This document shows, in pieces, positions 43,934 through 54,796 of a stretch of 64,000 nucleotides of DNA. The notes under the pieces are model-generated. The model did not search any database. It was not told where the DNA came from and saw only the letters and a list, made by a program, of their open reading frames with translations. Numbering within the stretch: position 1 is the stretch's first letter; every line of letters begins with the position of its first letter. The DNA lies in assembly GCA_902702965.1 (NCBI GenBank), contig CACRXP010000009.1, positions 946,584 through 1,010,583 on the forward strand. The letters run 5' to 3'. The stretch comes from Spirometra erinaceieuropaei. Lineage: Eukaryota; Platyhelminthes; Cestoda; Diphyllobothriidea; Diphyllobothriidae. A program made the position numbers and the translations under genes.

Positions 43934-44341
43934 CTGTAAACAAACATGAATGCTGTTTAAAAGATTTCAGTAGGTGCAATACAGTTAATACAAGCTGAAG
44001 CCAAGTTGGCTTCCAGGTCAAAATAACATCTTTTTTTCGTTTATATCCGTTGATATTCTTACCTTACCTTATTTCCCTTAACCAGCTCCAAACGTTATTT
44101 GTTTTAGCCCGTTAATAATTCTGTCACCGGCCGTTGCTGTTTATCGTTTGACTCCTTTTGCGAGTACTTCGACATCGGTTTGCCGAAGACTCGATGGCCC
44201 GTCCCCTCCTTTTAGCAATTCTTCATAATATCCTGAATATTTGCTGATGCCCGCGAACTAAAGGACAGGAGCTGCGTCAGAAGTTGTTTCATTCTACTTT
44301 CTGGGCTGTCATCCGACAGGGATAACGGAGTACTTTGAGGC

Positions 44342-44397
44342 AGACAAGCCAGTTCGTGTCCATTCTGGTGTCCCTAGTTTCTGTTGGCAACGCTTTT
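44342..44397 (+). mobile_element. SINE family S, tail end only
   Basis: 'ccattctggtgtccctagtt' and 'tctgttggcaacgc' match the 3' end of the family S SINE. It overlaps the last codons of the open frame 44374-44584. Confidence 0.45.
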
Positions 44398-44584
44398 CAG
44401 CTTGTAAGCGGCACCAATCACAGTCTGGTTCTCGACCAATGACGGCTGTGCATACTGGCCAATCATCTTGGAGACTGACTCAGACATGACATAACTGAAG
44501 GGGTTGTGTAGCACCTCACGAACTGTGTAGAGTTGTCCGAATGATGTGACACTTCCGCGCGGATCAGGGATGGTGATGGTGTAG
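44374..44584 (-). CDS. Possible exon of unknown gene
   Basis: After an acceptor-like TCATTAATACGCAG the minus frame reads YTITIPDPRGSVTSFGQLYT, then VREVLHNPFSYVMSES and QPSLVENQTVIGAAYKL, and stops at 44374. Composition looks coding (balanced residues, one NQT sequon). I do not recognise the family. It is upstream of LLTP exon a, but its phase-2 entry and stop do not fit as a leader exon. It may be the last exon of a neighbouring gene. The last codons lie in SINE sequence. Confidence 0.3.
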
Positions 44585-44671
44585 CTGCGTATTAATGAAA
44601 ATAGCCGGTGTCCCTTCCCTCTCATTCTACTGTCGATCCCCTTCCCGCAACTCATCCTAACGCCCTCCGCA

Positions 44672-44705
<34 letters not shown>
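44672..44705 (+). repeat. (CT)n microsatellite
   Basis: About 16 CT units with one TTT interruption. Confidence 0.9.
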
Positions 44706-45089
44706 ACGTCGGCATCTCCCTCGGCCCTCCCCTGCAGTAGCCCACAGCGCTGCGTTCCCCACCGGTTGCTCAGCAGGCAAGTCAGCGTCGCCCCACTATC
44801 CATTCCTCTGATTCAATTCAGTACACTTGTACAATTAAAAATTATCGTATACTCTTAATTTCCATCTTTTCCTATCATACCTTTGTATCCACTCAATTCT
44901 TCTTCTCCCTTTTCGTATGGATGAGTACTGTGACGTGTTAACGGCTATATGCAGATCAGTTTTAGTCAGGATCTATTTTCAGTGCTTCGCTACCTCGGTG
45001 TGTGCCTCCCTTGACATCCTCGGGCGCTACAGCAGCGTCAGTCGTGCTCTCGTCTTGGCTGCCAACTGTCTACCAACCTCTTCTCCCTA

Positions 45090-46048
45090 CAGTAAGTGGG
45101 CTAACTCATGAAATGTCGACAGAAATTCCGAAATGCGTTTCCGTTTCGAAAAGATTAATTAAGTAGGGTTGTAAAATCTATCATCGTGCAGCATAATTCT
45201 ATAATAATTCAGTTACCCCAGGACGCCGGCTCTTGAGCAAACTTCTTTCCAGTTGCATGCAAAAACTATGCTCTGTAAAAATAACTACATAATTTGCATG
45301 GATTTTTCTCATTGATTTTCAGTGCCTTTAAAAACTTAATGATATATAATGGAAAACATGGATAAAAAATATTCATTCGTTTGCTCATTCGGTTAAAATT
45401 GACGTCTTCTTTCAATTCTGTACTCGAAGGAAGGGTTTAATTTGGTTTCATAAAACTTTTCCAATTCCCGAAAAATTTTGAACCCAACCTGCCGTTATAC
45501 TTGCATTCAGGGTTCCAAACTACAGACCATATAATTTCCGCGTACGGAAAACCATACATTTCTCTACGGCAATAAAAGTGATCATAAAATTAAGCAGTGA
45601 ATTTAAGCCACATTGGTAAATGCAGAGACATGACGTTTTATGAAGGGCCATTTCACAATATTAAAAAATCTCACAATTAGAAACTTTTTCAGAACTGAAT
45701 TATACCCTTCCTTCCTGTGTAAAATTGAAGGAAGACGTGATTTTCTACTGAATGAGCAAAATAATGAATATTTATATGCGTGTTTTTCATGAAATATAAT
45801 TGGACATTTAGGGGCATCGATAACCAATGAAAAAATGCATGCTACTTAAGTAGCCATTTTTTACGCAGTATGGTTTTTGGATTCAGCAGAAAAAAAGTTC
45901 GTTCGAAAGTAATCATTCTGGGGTAACTGAATTATTATAGAATTATGCTGCACGATGATTGGTTTTACAACCCTACTTAATTAATATTTTGAAACGAAAA
46001 CGCATTTTGGAACTTCTGTTGGCATTCCATGAGTTAGCCCACCCACTG
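45090..46048. mobile_element. Palindromic MITE, copy 10, complete
   Basis: TA before the left end CAGTAAGTGGGCTAACTCAT and TA after the right end GAGTTAGCCCACCCACTG. The arms pair along about 400 bp. This is the copy with the clearest TA on both sides. Confidence 0.87.
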
Positions 46049-46754
46049 TATATAGTTCTGCACAGAATACAACATCCTCTCAATTGGTGTTCTACATATT
46101 CTCTTCCTGTTCGGAGGTGTGTACGATGACCGCGGTGGCTAGAGTCTCGACACGGCTTAAGCTGCTGAGCTATACTAACGCACTGCTGGTCACTGAGGCA
46201 CTGGCTGAGTGGCTTAAAGAGTCTCGACGCCAAAACGAAAAAGGTCTGCCCATTACCTACTATGTAATGGTAACTTCTTAGTTCCCGAAACCCTAAAGGC
46301 CTTCCTGATTATTGTGGTCGCCTATGAACCATTCTTCACCAGACAATGATGAGCCAAAATTAGGGTTTTTCACCGTTCAGCTGCACACCGATATGCAAGT
46401 GTCTCGCAATATTCGGATCTGAAGGACGACCTCGGTAACCAGTGGCAAAGAATGGGGTAGGGGTATTACGCCTCCATCTTTTTCTCGCTGTCATCGTCGG
46501 AATGTGTCTAAATCCGTCAGAAGACGAACTAATGATAGCAGAACAACTGGCATTGCTCTGCTTGCTAAAACTGCTACGCGAGGTATGCTTGTCAAACGGG
46601 AAAACTCCTCGGCGCAGGATTGCATGAGCACCAGTTTGTAATTTGCCGCGAGTTAAGCCTTTTGTCTACTGTCACGTACAGCGTCGGAATCATATTTGCG
46701 CCACAACTCCCTGAGCATTAACAGATGTCATTTTCAAGTCCAGCTAAATTAGTT

Positions 46755-47325
46755 GTGTCCCAGCAGGCGGCATCAGTGAGGGGAAATGACGCCAGTTCTC
46801 AAGTAGCGGCTCATTCGATGAAATCCGATGACACATTCGAATTCTATGAGGCCACAATTGTCGCTAGAGGTGACAATCGCGTGAGCTGCGAGCTGACTGA
46901 CTCATGGTTCATTGGCCCCCAGTATATTAACAAATACAATGACCTTCCCCTTCTATATTCTAGACAGAGTAATTAACCACACGCGGAGCGCATAGATGAA
47001 CGCCACGATCGGTGGGACAGATCGTCAAGTCATCAACGCACCAGCATCCAACACGCGTGATGAAATTGCAACGATTAACGTCTAGAATGTCGGCCATCGA
47101 ACAATCATCGCACTAAGTGCAACAATCCCTGATGAGGGGAGGGGGAGCCGTGAATTTTCATACGTTTGCGGCAGCACGTCGACTGCATTCTACGGGTGTT
47201 GCACCCCTCGTGTATGAAATAGCCGTATCTGCTATTGTCTCTGATAATGTGCTCAAGCAGGAATCCGAAACGTCAGGTGAAAAAGGCCCTTGTCACAGCG
47301 ATCGTGTCTCCTTCTTTACTCCAGT
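46755..47325 (+). pseudogene. Penelope-like element, lineage 1: 3' endonuclease end and tail
   Basis: The frame to 46976 reads SVRGNDASSQVAAHSMKSDD, then IVARGDNRVSCELTDSWFIG and INKYNDLPLLYS, the C-terminal GIY-YIG segment. The 3' coding part and tail follow, decayed. The GIY and YIG motifs themselves are missing (5' truncation). Confidence 0.78.
47231..47290 (+). ncRNA. Hammerhead-like motif in PLE tail
   Basis: GCTATTGTCT, CTGATAA (47241-47247; G8 is A), stem II TGCTC..GGAATCC weak, GAAA, CGTC, AGG. One core base differs, so it is probably inactive. Confidence 0.4.
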
Positions 47326-47561
47326 TTTGAAATTTCAGCTTCTTAATCCCCGCAGAAATTAATACGCTAACATGGAATAGAGCATTCGGAACGAGACTAT
47401 TGAATTGTGTTTTTTGCACTTACCACCGCAAAATTTAGAGGGTCTTCTACGCATTGACTACCAGGCTGGATAACAAGAATCTATACGGTCTCTGTCTCTT
47501 CTGGAGACCGGAGGCCGTCTCCGAACTGCTGGTAAAATACAGTCAGGACACTATTCTTTTC

Positions 47562-48200
47562 ATAAGTGAAGAAGAAGAGTCGAGCACCGGAACACTTTGT
47601 TTATTGTCCTGAGCTTTCAGACTCGTACAGGAGTCCACAGTCAGAGGTAGTAGCAGCAACAGAACAAGCGACAGTTATAAGGCATGTAGACAAATCATCG
47701 ATCGATGGCGTAAGACTGAAGGTGACTACGCAGGGCTCTGTACGCCGGCGCCAGATCGATAAATCGATTGACCGAGTTCTCATCCGCGGCCCATGCTTCA
47801 ATCAATTCTCGGCCTGTTTTGTTTCCGGCGTGGGCGACTATTTTGGTGGCCTCGAAGTTAAACTCGTGACCCATTTCGTAGGTGTGGGCGGCCACTTGTG
47901 AAAATGCGTCGCCTCATCGCACAGCCAGCTTATGTTCGTGTATGCGCGATCCGAGCATGCGCCCAGTCTGCCCTGTGTAGTTACAAGGACAAGTTTCACA
48001 CGGAATGCGATACACTACTCCAGATCGCTCTTCAGGCTTTAGCCGGTCTTTTATTTTCATGACCCTGCTGCGCATGGGGGCTTTGGAGCGGTGTGCTATT
48101 CCAACACCTAGCTCCGCAGCAATGCGCTCAGTCGCTTCTGAAACGCCCTTCACAACTGCTTCCTGGAACTCCCATCTTCGCTTCTTTTGCCTTGTTTATC
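47562..48200 (-). pseudogene. Penelope-like element, lineage 4: linker, GIY-YIG, C-terminus and tail
   Basis: Minus strand: VGIAHRSKAPMRSRVMKIKD (linker), RSGVVYRIPCETCPCNYTGQ then TGRMLGSRIHEHKLAVR (GIY-YIG with the conserved Arg). After a stop or frameshift near 47910 comes AAHTYEMGHEFNFEATKIVA with GRELIEAWAADENSVNRFID, which supplies the Glu and Asn of the endonuclease. The tail to 47562 begins GAGTCGAGCACCGGAACAC. Only one or two breaks separate this from an intact endonuclease region. Confidence 0.85.
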
Positions 48201-48252
48201 CCAATACTGTATGCCTCGGAAAGTGAAAGCGCAGACCGTCTCTTATAGGATA

Positions 48253-49376
48253 CAGTAGTCAGGCTAACTCATGAAATGCTAACCGAAATCCAGAAATGCG
48301 TTTTCGATTCGAAAAGATTAATTAAGCAGGGTTGTAAAAGTAATCATCATGCAGCACTATTCAATAATAATTCAGTTACCTCGAGACGTCGGCCTTCGAA
48401 CGAACTTTTTCCCGACTGCATGCAAAAACCATGCTCTGCAAAATTGACTGCTTAATAAGCATGCATCTTTTTTCATTGATTTTCGATGACCTTAAATATT
48501 CAATTATATTCCATGGGAAAAAAGTATAAAAATATTCATTCTCTTGCTCATTCCGTAGAAAATTATGTCTGCTTCCAATTTTATACTCGAAGAAAGGGTA
48601 TAATTCGGTTTTAAAAAAGTTTCCAAGGTAACAATCGTGAGAGGGCACCTAAATATCCGTTGCCCAGAAATAATACTTACCATATCTATTTGAGTAGGTA
48701 ATAGCCCTACAGATTTGTTGTTCCATTCGACCTCAGTTTGATCTGACCTGCAGTCCAGTTGTGGGTTTTTTTACTACCAAGAAATGGCCATTCACAAAAC
48801 TTAATATCTCTGCATTTACTAGTGTGGTTTGTAAAGTAAACGATAAAGCCCAAATCCACTGGTAAATTTGATAAGCCCAATATAGTCTTCTTTTAATACC
48901 GTAGAGAAATGTACGGTTTTCCGTACGTGGAAAGTATACGGCTTGTAGTTTGGAAACTCTGAATCCAAGTGCAACGGTAGAGCGCATTCAATATTATTCG
49001 CATATTTGATTAGTTTTGAAAACCGAATTATACCATCCCTTCAAGTAAAAAATTGAAAGTAAACATAGTGTTCTACCGAATGAGCAAGAGAATGAATATT
49101 TTTATGCATGTTTTCTATTAAATATGATTGAATTTTTAAGGACACCGAAAATCAATGAGAAAGGTGCATGCTAAATGTGTAGTCATTTTTACGTAGTATA
49201 GTTTTTTGCATGCTGCCGTATAAAAGTTCCTTCGAAAGCCAACATTCTGAGGTAACTGAATTATTAGAAAATTATGCTGCATGATGATTATTTTTACAAC
49301 CCTCCTTAATTAATCTTTCCGGAACGGAAACGAATTTGGGAATTGCGGTGGACATTTCACGAGTTAGCCCACTTAC
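48253..49376. mobile_element. Palindromic MITE, copy 11, complete with extra central sequence
   Basis: TA before the left end CAGTAGTCAGGCTAACTC. The right end reads GAGTTAGCCCACTTACC. It is longer than other copies because of unrelated sequence at about 48630-48830. Confidence 0.75.
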
Positions 49377-49559
49377 CATTATTCTACTGACATGCCCTCG
49401 TCGTATATTTTTGAAATACTCGACTTTTGTTTTAAAAATGGCCGTTATTTGGACCATAAGTACTAACACCACGTGGCGGGGAAGACAAAGGACTCTCTAA
49501 TATCGAGGCTACTCGATGAACTGGCCGCTACAAGCGCACAAGCGAGTTCCGAGAAGTAG

Positions 49560-49915
49560 TTGAAAGAAGAAACGTGAGATGGCTAGAACGAGAATCATAT
49601 TCGGCGTTTTGGGTCCTCTCTCGGGCCTCTCGTCAGAACCAGCTGCAGATAGGCGTGGTGGACACACAAGGGGTGGAGTATGCATTGGAGGCAGTTGTCA
49701 CGTCGTCATATGCCTACTATAATTAACAGCCCCCGCATGGATGATCGATGGTCGTGCTTGGTGTGATGACTACCGGAGTTGCTAAATATGGTAGGTAAGT
49801 CGTGACACGGTAATTTCATCCTATAAATGTCGCACCTTCTGTGTGTCAATTCCCCCTCCATCTGCAGGTGTATCTGATGATGGGTTCGAATGAGCATTCA
49901 AAACGTCATGTTGAA
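49560..49915. mobile_element. PLE-type tails in inverted pair (diverged lineage)
   Basis: 49560-49660 in minus orientation reads CTGACGAGAGGCCC...AAAACGCC. 49820-49915 in plus orientation reads TCCTATAAATGTCGC ... CTGATGATGGGTTCGAA ... AAAACGTCATG. Both are placed as in the lineage 1 tails. Confidence 0.55.
49866..49915 (+). ncRNA. Hammerhead-like motif in PLE-type tail
   Basis: GTAT, CTGATGA (49874-49880), stem II GAATG..CATTC, AAAA for GAAA, CGTC (49904-49907), ATG. G12 is replaced by A, so activity is doubtful. Confidence 0.45.
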
Positions 49916-50035
49916 TCCTCGTTGTCCTGGTAGTCAGAGCGTTGGCTGTACACAAGACTTGTCCTTGTTGTCATAGGTTCGAGTCCCTCCGAAGCCGCCA
50001 ACTTCTCCACAAATGGGTCAAATGAATTGATATAA
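49905..50035 (+). mobile_element. tRNA-derived SINE (family T)
   Basis: Head with the A-box-like TGTCCTGGTAGTCAGAG, a long variable part, and the B-box-like ATAGGTTCGAGTCCC, then tail 'aaatgggtcaaatgaattg'. Same layout as the inverted pair at 60.0-60.5 kb. Confidence 0.65.
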
Positions 50036-50059
50036 TTACTGCTCCTCCAATCGCTTATT

Positions 50060-50450
50060 CTTTTCGCTGGTGTAGTTTTACAACGACCAGACGAGATAGT
50101 TTTTGGAACCCTTAAACTTAAAGTGCAGCTTCGTCTCGTGGATGGCACCCTCGCCACCGTAAAAATCTGCGAACCTGAACAAATGAATTATGATCTGAAT
50201 ACTGCCTTCCTAGATATAAAATCTGTTAATAAGGAGGCAGCAGGTTACCGGGCTTTGTTTGTAACCGTGAGCGTACAAAATCTGATTTACATTTATCCCA
50301 AAGTGGGTGTCTGCACACGAGGTGATAACGCGGAGATCATCCTCACTTATAGAACCAAAGATGTTTCAACGCAAGAGCTAAGTTGCGCTCCAATCCTTTT
50401 TTCCTTGTGTCCTTCGTTGCAACAGCCTGACGAATGTCCCGTCAGTTGTC
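50060..50450 (+). CDS. Possible coding segment of unknown function
   Basis: The plus frame is open from about 50050 and reads in part RPDEIVFGTLKLKVQLRLVD, CEPEQMNYDLNTAFLDIK and GYRALFVTVSVQNLIYIYPK. Strand-like periodicity and a lack of repeats suggest a real extracellular beta-rich segment, but I know no family. It runs in frame into the PLE fragment that follows, so it may be part of that element or a captured exon. Confidence 0.3.
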
Positions 50451-50454
50451 TTAG

Positions 50455-51175
50455 AGAAAACAGTGCTGGTACAGAAGCTGTACCGCAGAAATTTTACTCT
50501 CTAGTTTATGCAAAACTGACATGCGAAACGAGCATACCCTCGAAAAATCCTTTCTATGTCTGCGTTTACCGGCAGTCAAATCCCTCTTTCGGCGCAGTGT
50601 TATCTCAAGTAAAATTTCTCCGCTATAAAGAAAGTCAGATTGAAATCATACACTGCATCCCGTGTGCCAATTGCATCTGCGTATACGTCGGTCACGCAGG
50701 TCGACGTCTGGGCAATCACATAAATGGACGTAAGCCGGTTGTCCGCCGGCATGGCCTTTTGCCCTTTTTCTTCCGGATCCTTCGCCACAACGACAGAGGC
50801 GATCTACTAAAGAAGCTGACCTGACGATTGCCAGGCCAGTTTTGTGGAAAAGACCATCTCAGATGTCAGAGACAACGAAAATATTCCAGTTTCGATGCAG
50901 AAGCCGCATCGGGGAAATTCTACTCTCTAGTTTATATGAAATCGATACCAGAAACGATAATATCCGTAAAAAATCACTTCGATGCCTACATCAACGAGCA
51001 GTCAAACTCCTCCTTGCGTGCAGCGTTATCTCGAGTAACGGATTCCATTCCTGGATAGTGCAGGGCTAAAATCCCATGTGCCAACTACGTCAGCGTGTAT
51101 GTTAGTCGAGTGGGCCGACGTCCGGGAGCTCATATGAATAGACAACTCGCTTCTTTGAGTACGCAAACAAAATTG
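50455..51175 (+). pseudogene. Two tandem, decayed PLE linker + GIY-YIG fragments
   Basis: Copy 1: KFYSLVYAKLTCETSIPSKN, RQSNPSFGAVLSQVKFLRYK, then IIHCIPCANCICVYVGHAGR with RLGNHINGRKPVVRRHG. Copy 2 (from 50900): KFYSLVYMKSIPETIISVKN, EQSNSSLRAALSRVTDSIPG, stop, then KIPCANYVSVYVSRVGRRPG. Order and residues match the lineage 4 linker ('VAHRSKAPMRSRVMKIKD') and endonuclease. The copies are about 430 bp apart and clearly duplicated. Confidence 0.65.
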
Positions 51176-51199
51176 GTTACCGCCACGACTGGGAGAAAA

Positions 51200-51860
51200 G
51201 TGAAGTAATCGCTATAGCCGGTGGGAATGAGTGGTTGAATCTACCGATAACTGGCAATTTTTACGGTTCATCGATGCCCGTTTATGCGGATAGAGGCGGA
51301 TTCCCTAGTCCGAACATGATATATTGGGGCACAGGCGCTGCATGAGCTTTTATGGACAATTTCGGACCTATTCAAATACCCAACCTCATCCTTATGTGTG
51401 TACTGTGGTCGTCATTTGGGACGCAACTTCTGTTTTATTGTTTTAAGGTGTCGTTCAACGGGTTCAGACACAACCCTGGGGGAAGAAAAGATTTACCTGA
51501 GGGTTTATTCTGGCACCTGGTTGAAACTGTCCATTCTCTTTTCTCTTGACTTGCATTGTCTCATGCATAATCGGGCAAATTCATTAGGATGTCAGATGTA
51601 GGAAAACCATTTGAACCAACGGTTGTCTCTCTCTTCATAGCTATTAGTGCGAAAGCAGTGAGTTTTCGCTCGCTTAAGTATGCAGTAATCCCTTTATGTA
51701 TGATAGGGCCGTTGCTCTCGTAATGTGAAATGACTTACGCATAAGTTTCCTTGCCATAGACATGTGTGCACGATTTTATATCCTTATTTCTTTTTTGCAA
51801 GGACACCTAGAAATGTACGTGCGTCGTCAGCTTCCCTTTGGAGTGCAAATTCAATTTGTA
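51200..51860. other. Nothing recognised
   Basis: No gene, element or repeat that I can support. Confidence 0.3.
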
Positions 51861-52043
51861 TAAAGGTTTACTTAAGAACGCTGTGGAACGTTTTCAGTTG
51901 GTCCGTATTTACAAAGACAAATATGACACCTACGTACTGCAGCCAGGATTCGGGGTACAACAATGAAGAAGATGCGCCATCTAATTTCTGCAGTTTAGTC
52001 TCTACGAGAAAACCGTGGATAAGTGCTCCCATAGGGGCTGTCT

Positions 52044-52316
52044 TCAGTCCTTGTCGCAACCTCTGGGTGAATAAAAGTTAGTTTCTAAACATAAATCTGA
52101 AAAGTCCAGCGTAGCAGCTACAAAGAAATCTGTCTCGTTGGACTGTTCCGTTAAATTTAGCGGAATGTACACAACCGGCGAGACAAAATCGACCGATACG
52201 ACCGTTTCGTTCATTACGATTGTAATTCCACCTAATTCATCCAAAACCGTTGCGGAATACTCTGTTAAATGTTCGTAAATATTTTCAGGCCGATTGAGTT
52301 GGTAAAATAACCACAC
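52044..52316 (-). CDS. Possible exon of unknown gene
   Basis: The minus frame contains EYSATVLDELGGITIVMNET, SVDFVSPVVYIPLNLTEQSN and DFFVAATLDFSDLCLE. It has two clear N-glycosylation sequons and alternating hydrophobic residues, as in a secreted beta-rich domain. A possible acceptor ATTTAACAG lies before EYSAT; no good donor is seen. Family unknown. Confidence 0.3.
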   Translation of the reverse strand: MWLFYQLNRPENIYEHLTEYSATVLDELGGITIVMNETVVSVDFVSPVVYIPLNLTEQSNETDFFVAATLDFSDLCLETNFYSPRGCDKD

Positions 52317-53369
52317 ATAAACCTCTTATTTGGGTTCGTCGCTTGAAAACGCAGTCGGTCGCATTGAACCTTTGGACTTGACGCTGATACATGATAATTA
52401 TTTTCCACAAACAAGAAGCTTCAACGCTTTGTCAATTGACGAAATCTGTGTTTTGGTACAGTCAATGGCAAGAGTGAATACGTTGCCATGTCCTTTACAG
52501 ATAACGGCGCTGTAGGAATTTGGCAAAGTACATCTCTAAAGCTGTTAAAGGAGACCAATTATCATCCTATTAAACGGTCGACGAAGTTAATGCGATGACT
52601 GCTATGCTTCAAGCTGAACATTTTATCGTCGACAGTTGAAGAAAAATAATTAATAAACCAACTATGAGCCAGTCTGATCACTGAAGTTTATGATCTGGGG
52701 CCTAGAGATGCCCGATACGACCGGTGATGCTATTACAAATCTGAACGATGATGGAATTTCACTCGACAAAAAAACGGGGAAGAACGGGAAGCCTGGGAAT
52801 ATACTACTGAATTACGAGAGCATTTTGTACAAGAGGACAACAGTGGCAGTCTTCTGCATGAACTATGTTCGATTCGTAATTTGCAAAAGTTCATCCGGCC
52901 GTTCTCACCAAAAGGATCCTTGGTTACTTTACTTGAAAACTCAGGAGGGTTTTAACACGGCTTTTAGTCAACAGTCAAACGCAAGTCCAGTTACTGTAAC
53001 TGTTGAACTGCATTTAAGGCACATCAGTCATAATTTGATGGGCTCACTCACCAGCATTGAGAGGATGCAGAAGACAGAGGAGGTGGATTAAAAACCAGCG
53101 TGAAGTCATCAGGACGGACAACGTCCAACCTGTGATCCTCTCCACAGTCGAATGTGTGAACCCACTTATTAACGAAAACACGTCGACTGCGCGGATTTGT
53201 TTACACATTTAGAGTGCTGTCCTAAAGCAACATGGGTGGAGAGAACGTAAACACCGGACCAAACAGGTCCGCTGACTGGACGAAGGACTGACTGACGTGT
53301 CCCATCCTGTCCGCAGATAATTCTCGCAGACAGCCATCGGCATGGCCATTGACGCGGGCTAGACTGAAA

Positions 53370-53830
53370 TCATCCGGGGATCTGAGAAGGAGGAAAAACT
53401 CATCGAAACGGGTTTATTGAACTGAGAGCCTGGACGGCTAGTCATTGTTAAAGCGTTAAGTGTAAAAAAATCGAAGAAAAACGCAAACGCCTTGTCGAGG
53501 TGGTCGGCCCTGAGGTGGTCGATTTTTATTTTTTTCGCTGCTTCGGTCTTTTGGTGGATGCTTGACGGGTTTTTTTTAGCGGCGCGGGTTGTGCCATCGC
53601 CTCGATGGGGGGGGGGGGGAGGTTGGACCGCTGCAGGGGTTGCTCTGTCTGGTGGCTCTTTTTCTTCCTCGTCGGATGAGTTTATCGTCGGGCCGCGTCG
53701 ACGCCGTTTCCTTAAGCGCTGTGTGTCTTGTACTGGTCCTTGTGTACGTAATGACGGGAGGCTTTGCAAGCCGCGGAAAGGTCAAGATACCTGTTGATGG
53801 AGTTGGCATCTGAATACCACTCCTCAAGGG
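53370..53830 (-). mobile_element. PLE lineage 3 tail
   Basis: Matches the tail of the copy at 11.5-11.9 kb: 'aaagcgttaagtgtaaaaaa tcgaag', 'tttttttcgctgcttcgg', 'gttgatggagttggcatctga' and 'cactcctcaagg'. No endonuclease frame is left. The long open frames over it on both strands come from its GC-rich low-complexity sequence. Confidence 0.65.
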
Positions 53831-54338
53831 TTGGTCGTTATGTCCCGACGACGGAAAAAAAGAGCCCCCAGACCGAACAACCCTGTAAAGGCTCATTGAC
53901 CCCCCCCCTCCCCCATCACCTATGTGATGGCTCATAACGCACGCATCTGTCAAAACTCGAAGTCAGCAAAAGAAGAGGAAAGGCGAACAATCCAAGGTCG
54001 AACGGCTCGGCACGCTATTTTCATTTCCGTTCGATTTTGTGCATTTGGCGCCATGACAATGGTGGGCTAAGCAAGCTCTCCAGAACGTCGGCGGTTTAAT
54101 AAATCTGTCCCAGTGAACCCTTGCTCCTTCTCAAGCAGTCGCTCCAAATTTCTCAACCCTGCTTACTTGGGGTTTGTCAGCTCAAAACCTTGAAGCAAAT
54201 GGCATAATGACTGTACCGCTTACCATGTTACAAAAGTGTGATTGAGAAGTACATTATGCAATTGTCACTGAAGGCAGGCATGACTTTCGTCGGATGGGTT
54301 GGATGTTACTAATGTAAGACACGACCAATGCTACTAAA

Positions 54339-54560
54339 TTATCTGAACTGCGTCTCCTCAAAGCAGCCATTTGGATCTAAGATATTGATCCGACTCTGTC
54401 CCTTATCCTGGTGCTCGAATGTCCCATACAGTAAGCGACGACAAAATGCTATTCTACTTGGAATCTCGCTTGCTGTCTGCGCGATTTCAAAAGTAGAATA
54501 ATTCCAACTAAACTCGGCTGTTTGTCTTCTGACCACACAAAAACCATAACTTATGAAATT
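54339..54560 (-). CDS. Weak candidate exon
   Basis: The minus frame after a TTTTTGTGTGGTCAG acceptor-like site reads FEIAQTASEIPSRIAFCRRL and HQDKGQSRINILDPNGCFEE. No good donor, and no known family. Confidence 0.15.
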   Translation of the reverse strand, partial: NFISYGFCVVRRQTAEFSWNYSTFEIAQTASEIPSRIAFCRRLLYGTFEHQDKGQSRINILDPNGCFEETQFR

Positions 54561-54584
54561 CTGGCTCCAAGATAGAAATATTAT

Positions 54585-54665
54585 TAACAAAAACAGGGGA
54601 GACTGGAATGGTCAGTCCTGGTCTGTGTGGCATCACCAGTCGGTCATGCTCTAAACTCCAGACCA
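54585..54665 (-). mobile_element. SINE family S, tail fragment
   Basis: 'attattaacaaaaacagggg' and 'agactggaatggtcagtcc' followed by 'caccagtcggtcatgc' match the family S tail. Confidence 0.5.
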
Positions 54666-54796
54666 AGCAGAACCGAGGGGACACAGAACGCCGAGGTTCC
54701 ATGAGCGCTCAAACTATGTGTACGGTCACACCTACGTAACCGGATATCCGCAGAAGGTATGGGTGGAAATGAAAAGGGTCGGATCCTAACCTTATA

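Noticed and set aside
43818..44021. Signal-peptide-like start for the lipid transfer protein (LQLVLTVLHLL)
   Set aside because: No ATG begins this frame, and a strong acceptor (TTTGTTTACAG) lies between it and the conserved Cys motif.
53359..53953. Overlapping 100-136 codon frames on both strands
   Set aside because: GC-rich low-complexity part of a PLE lineage 3 tail; frames are open on several strands at once and match no family.
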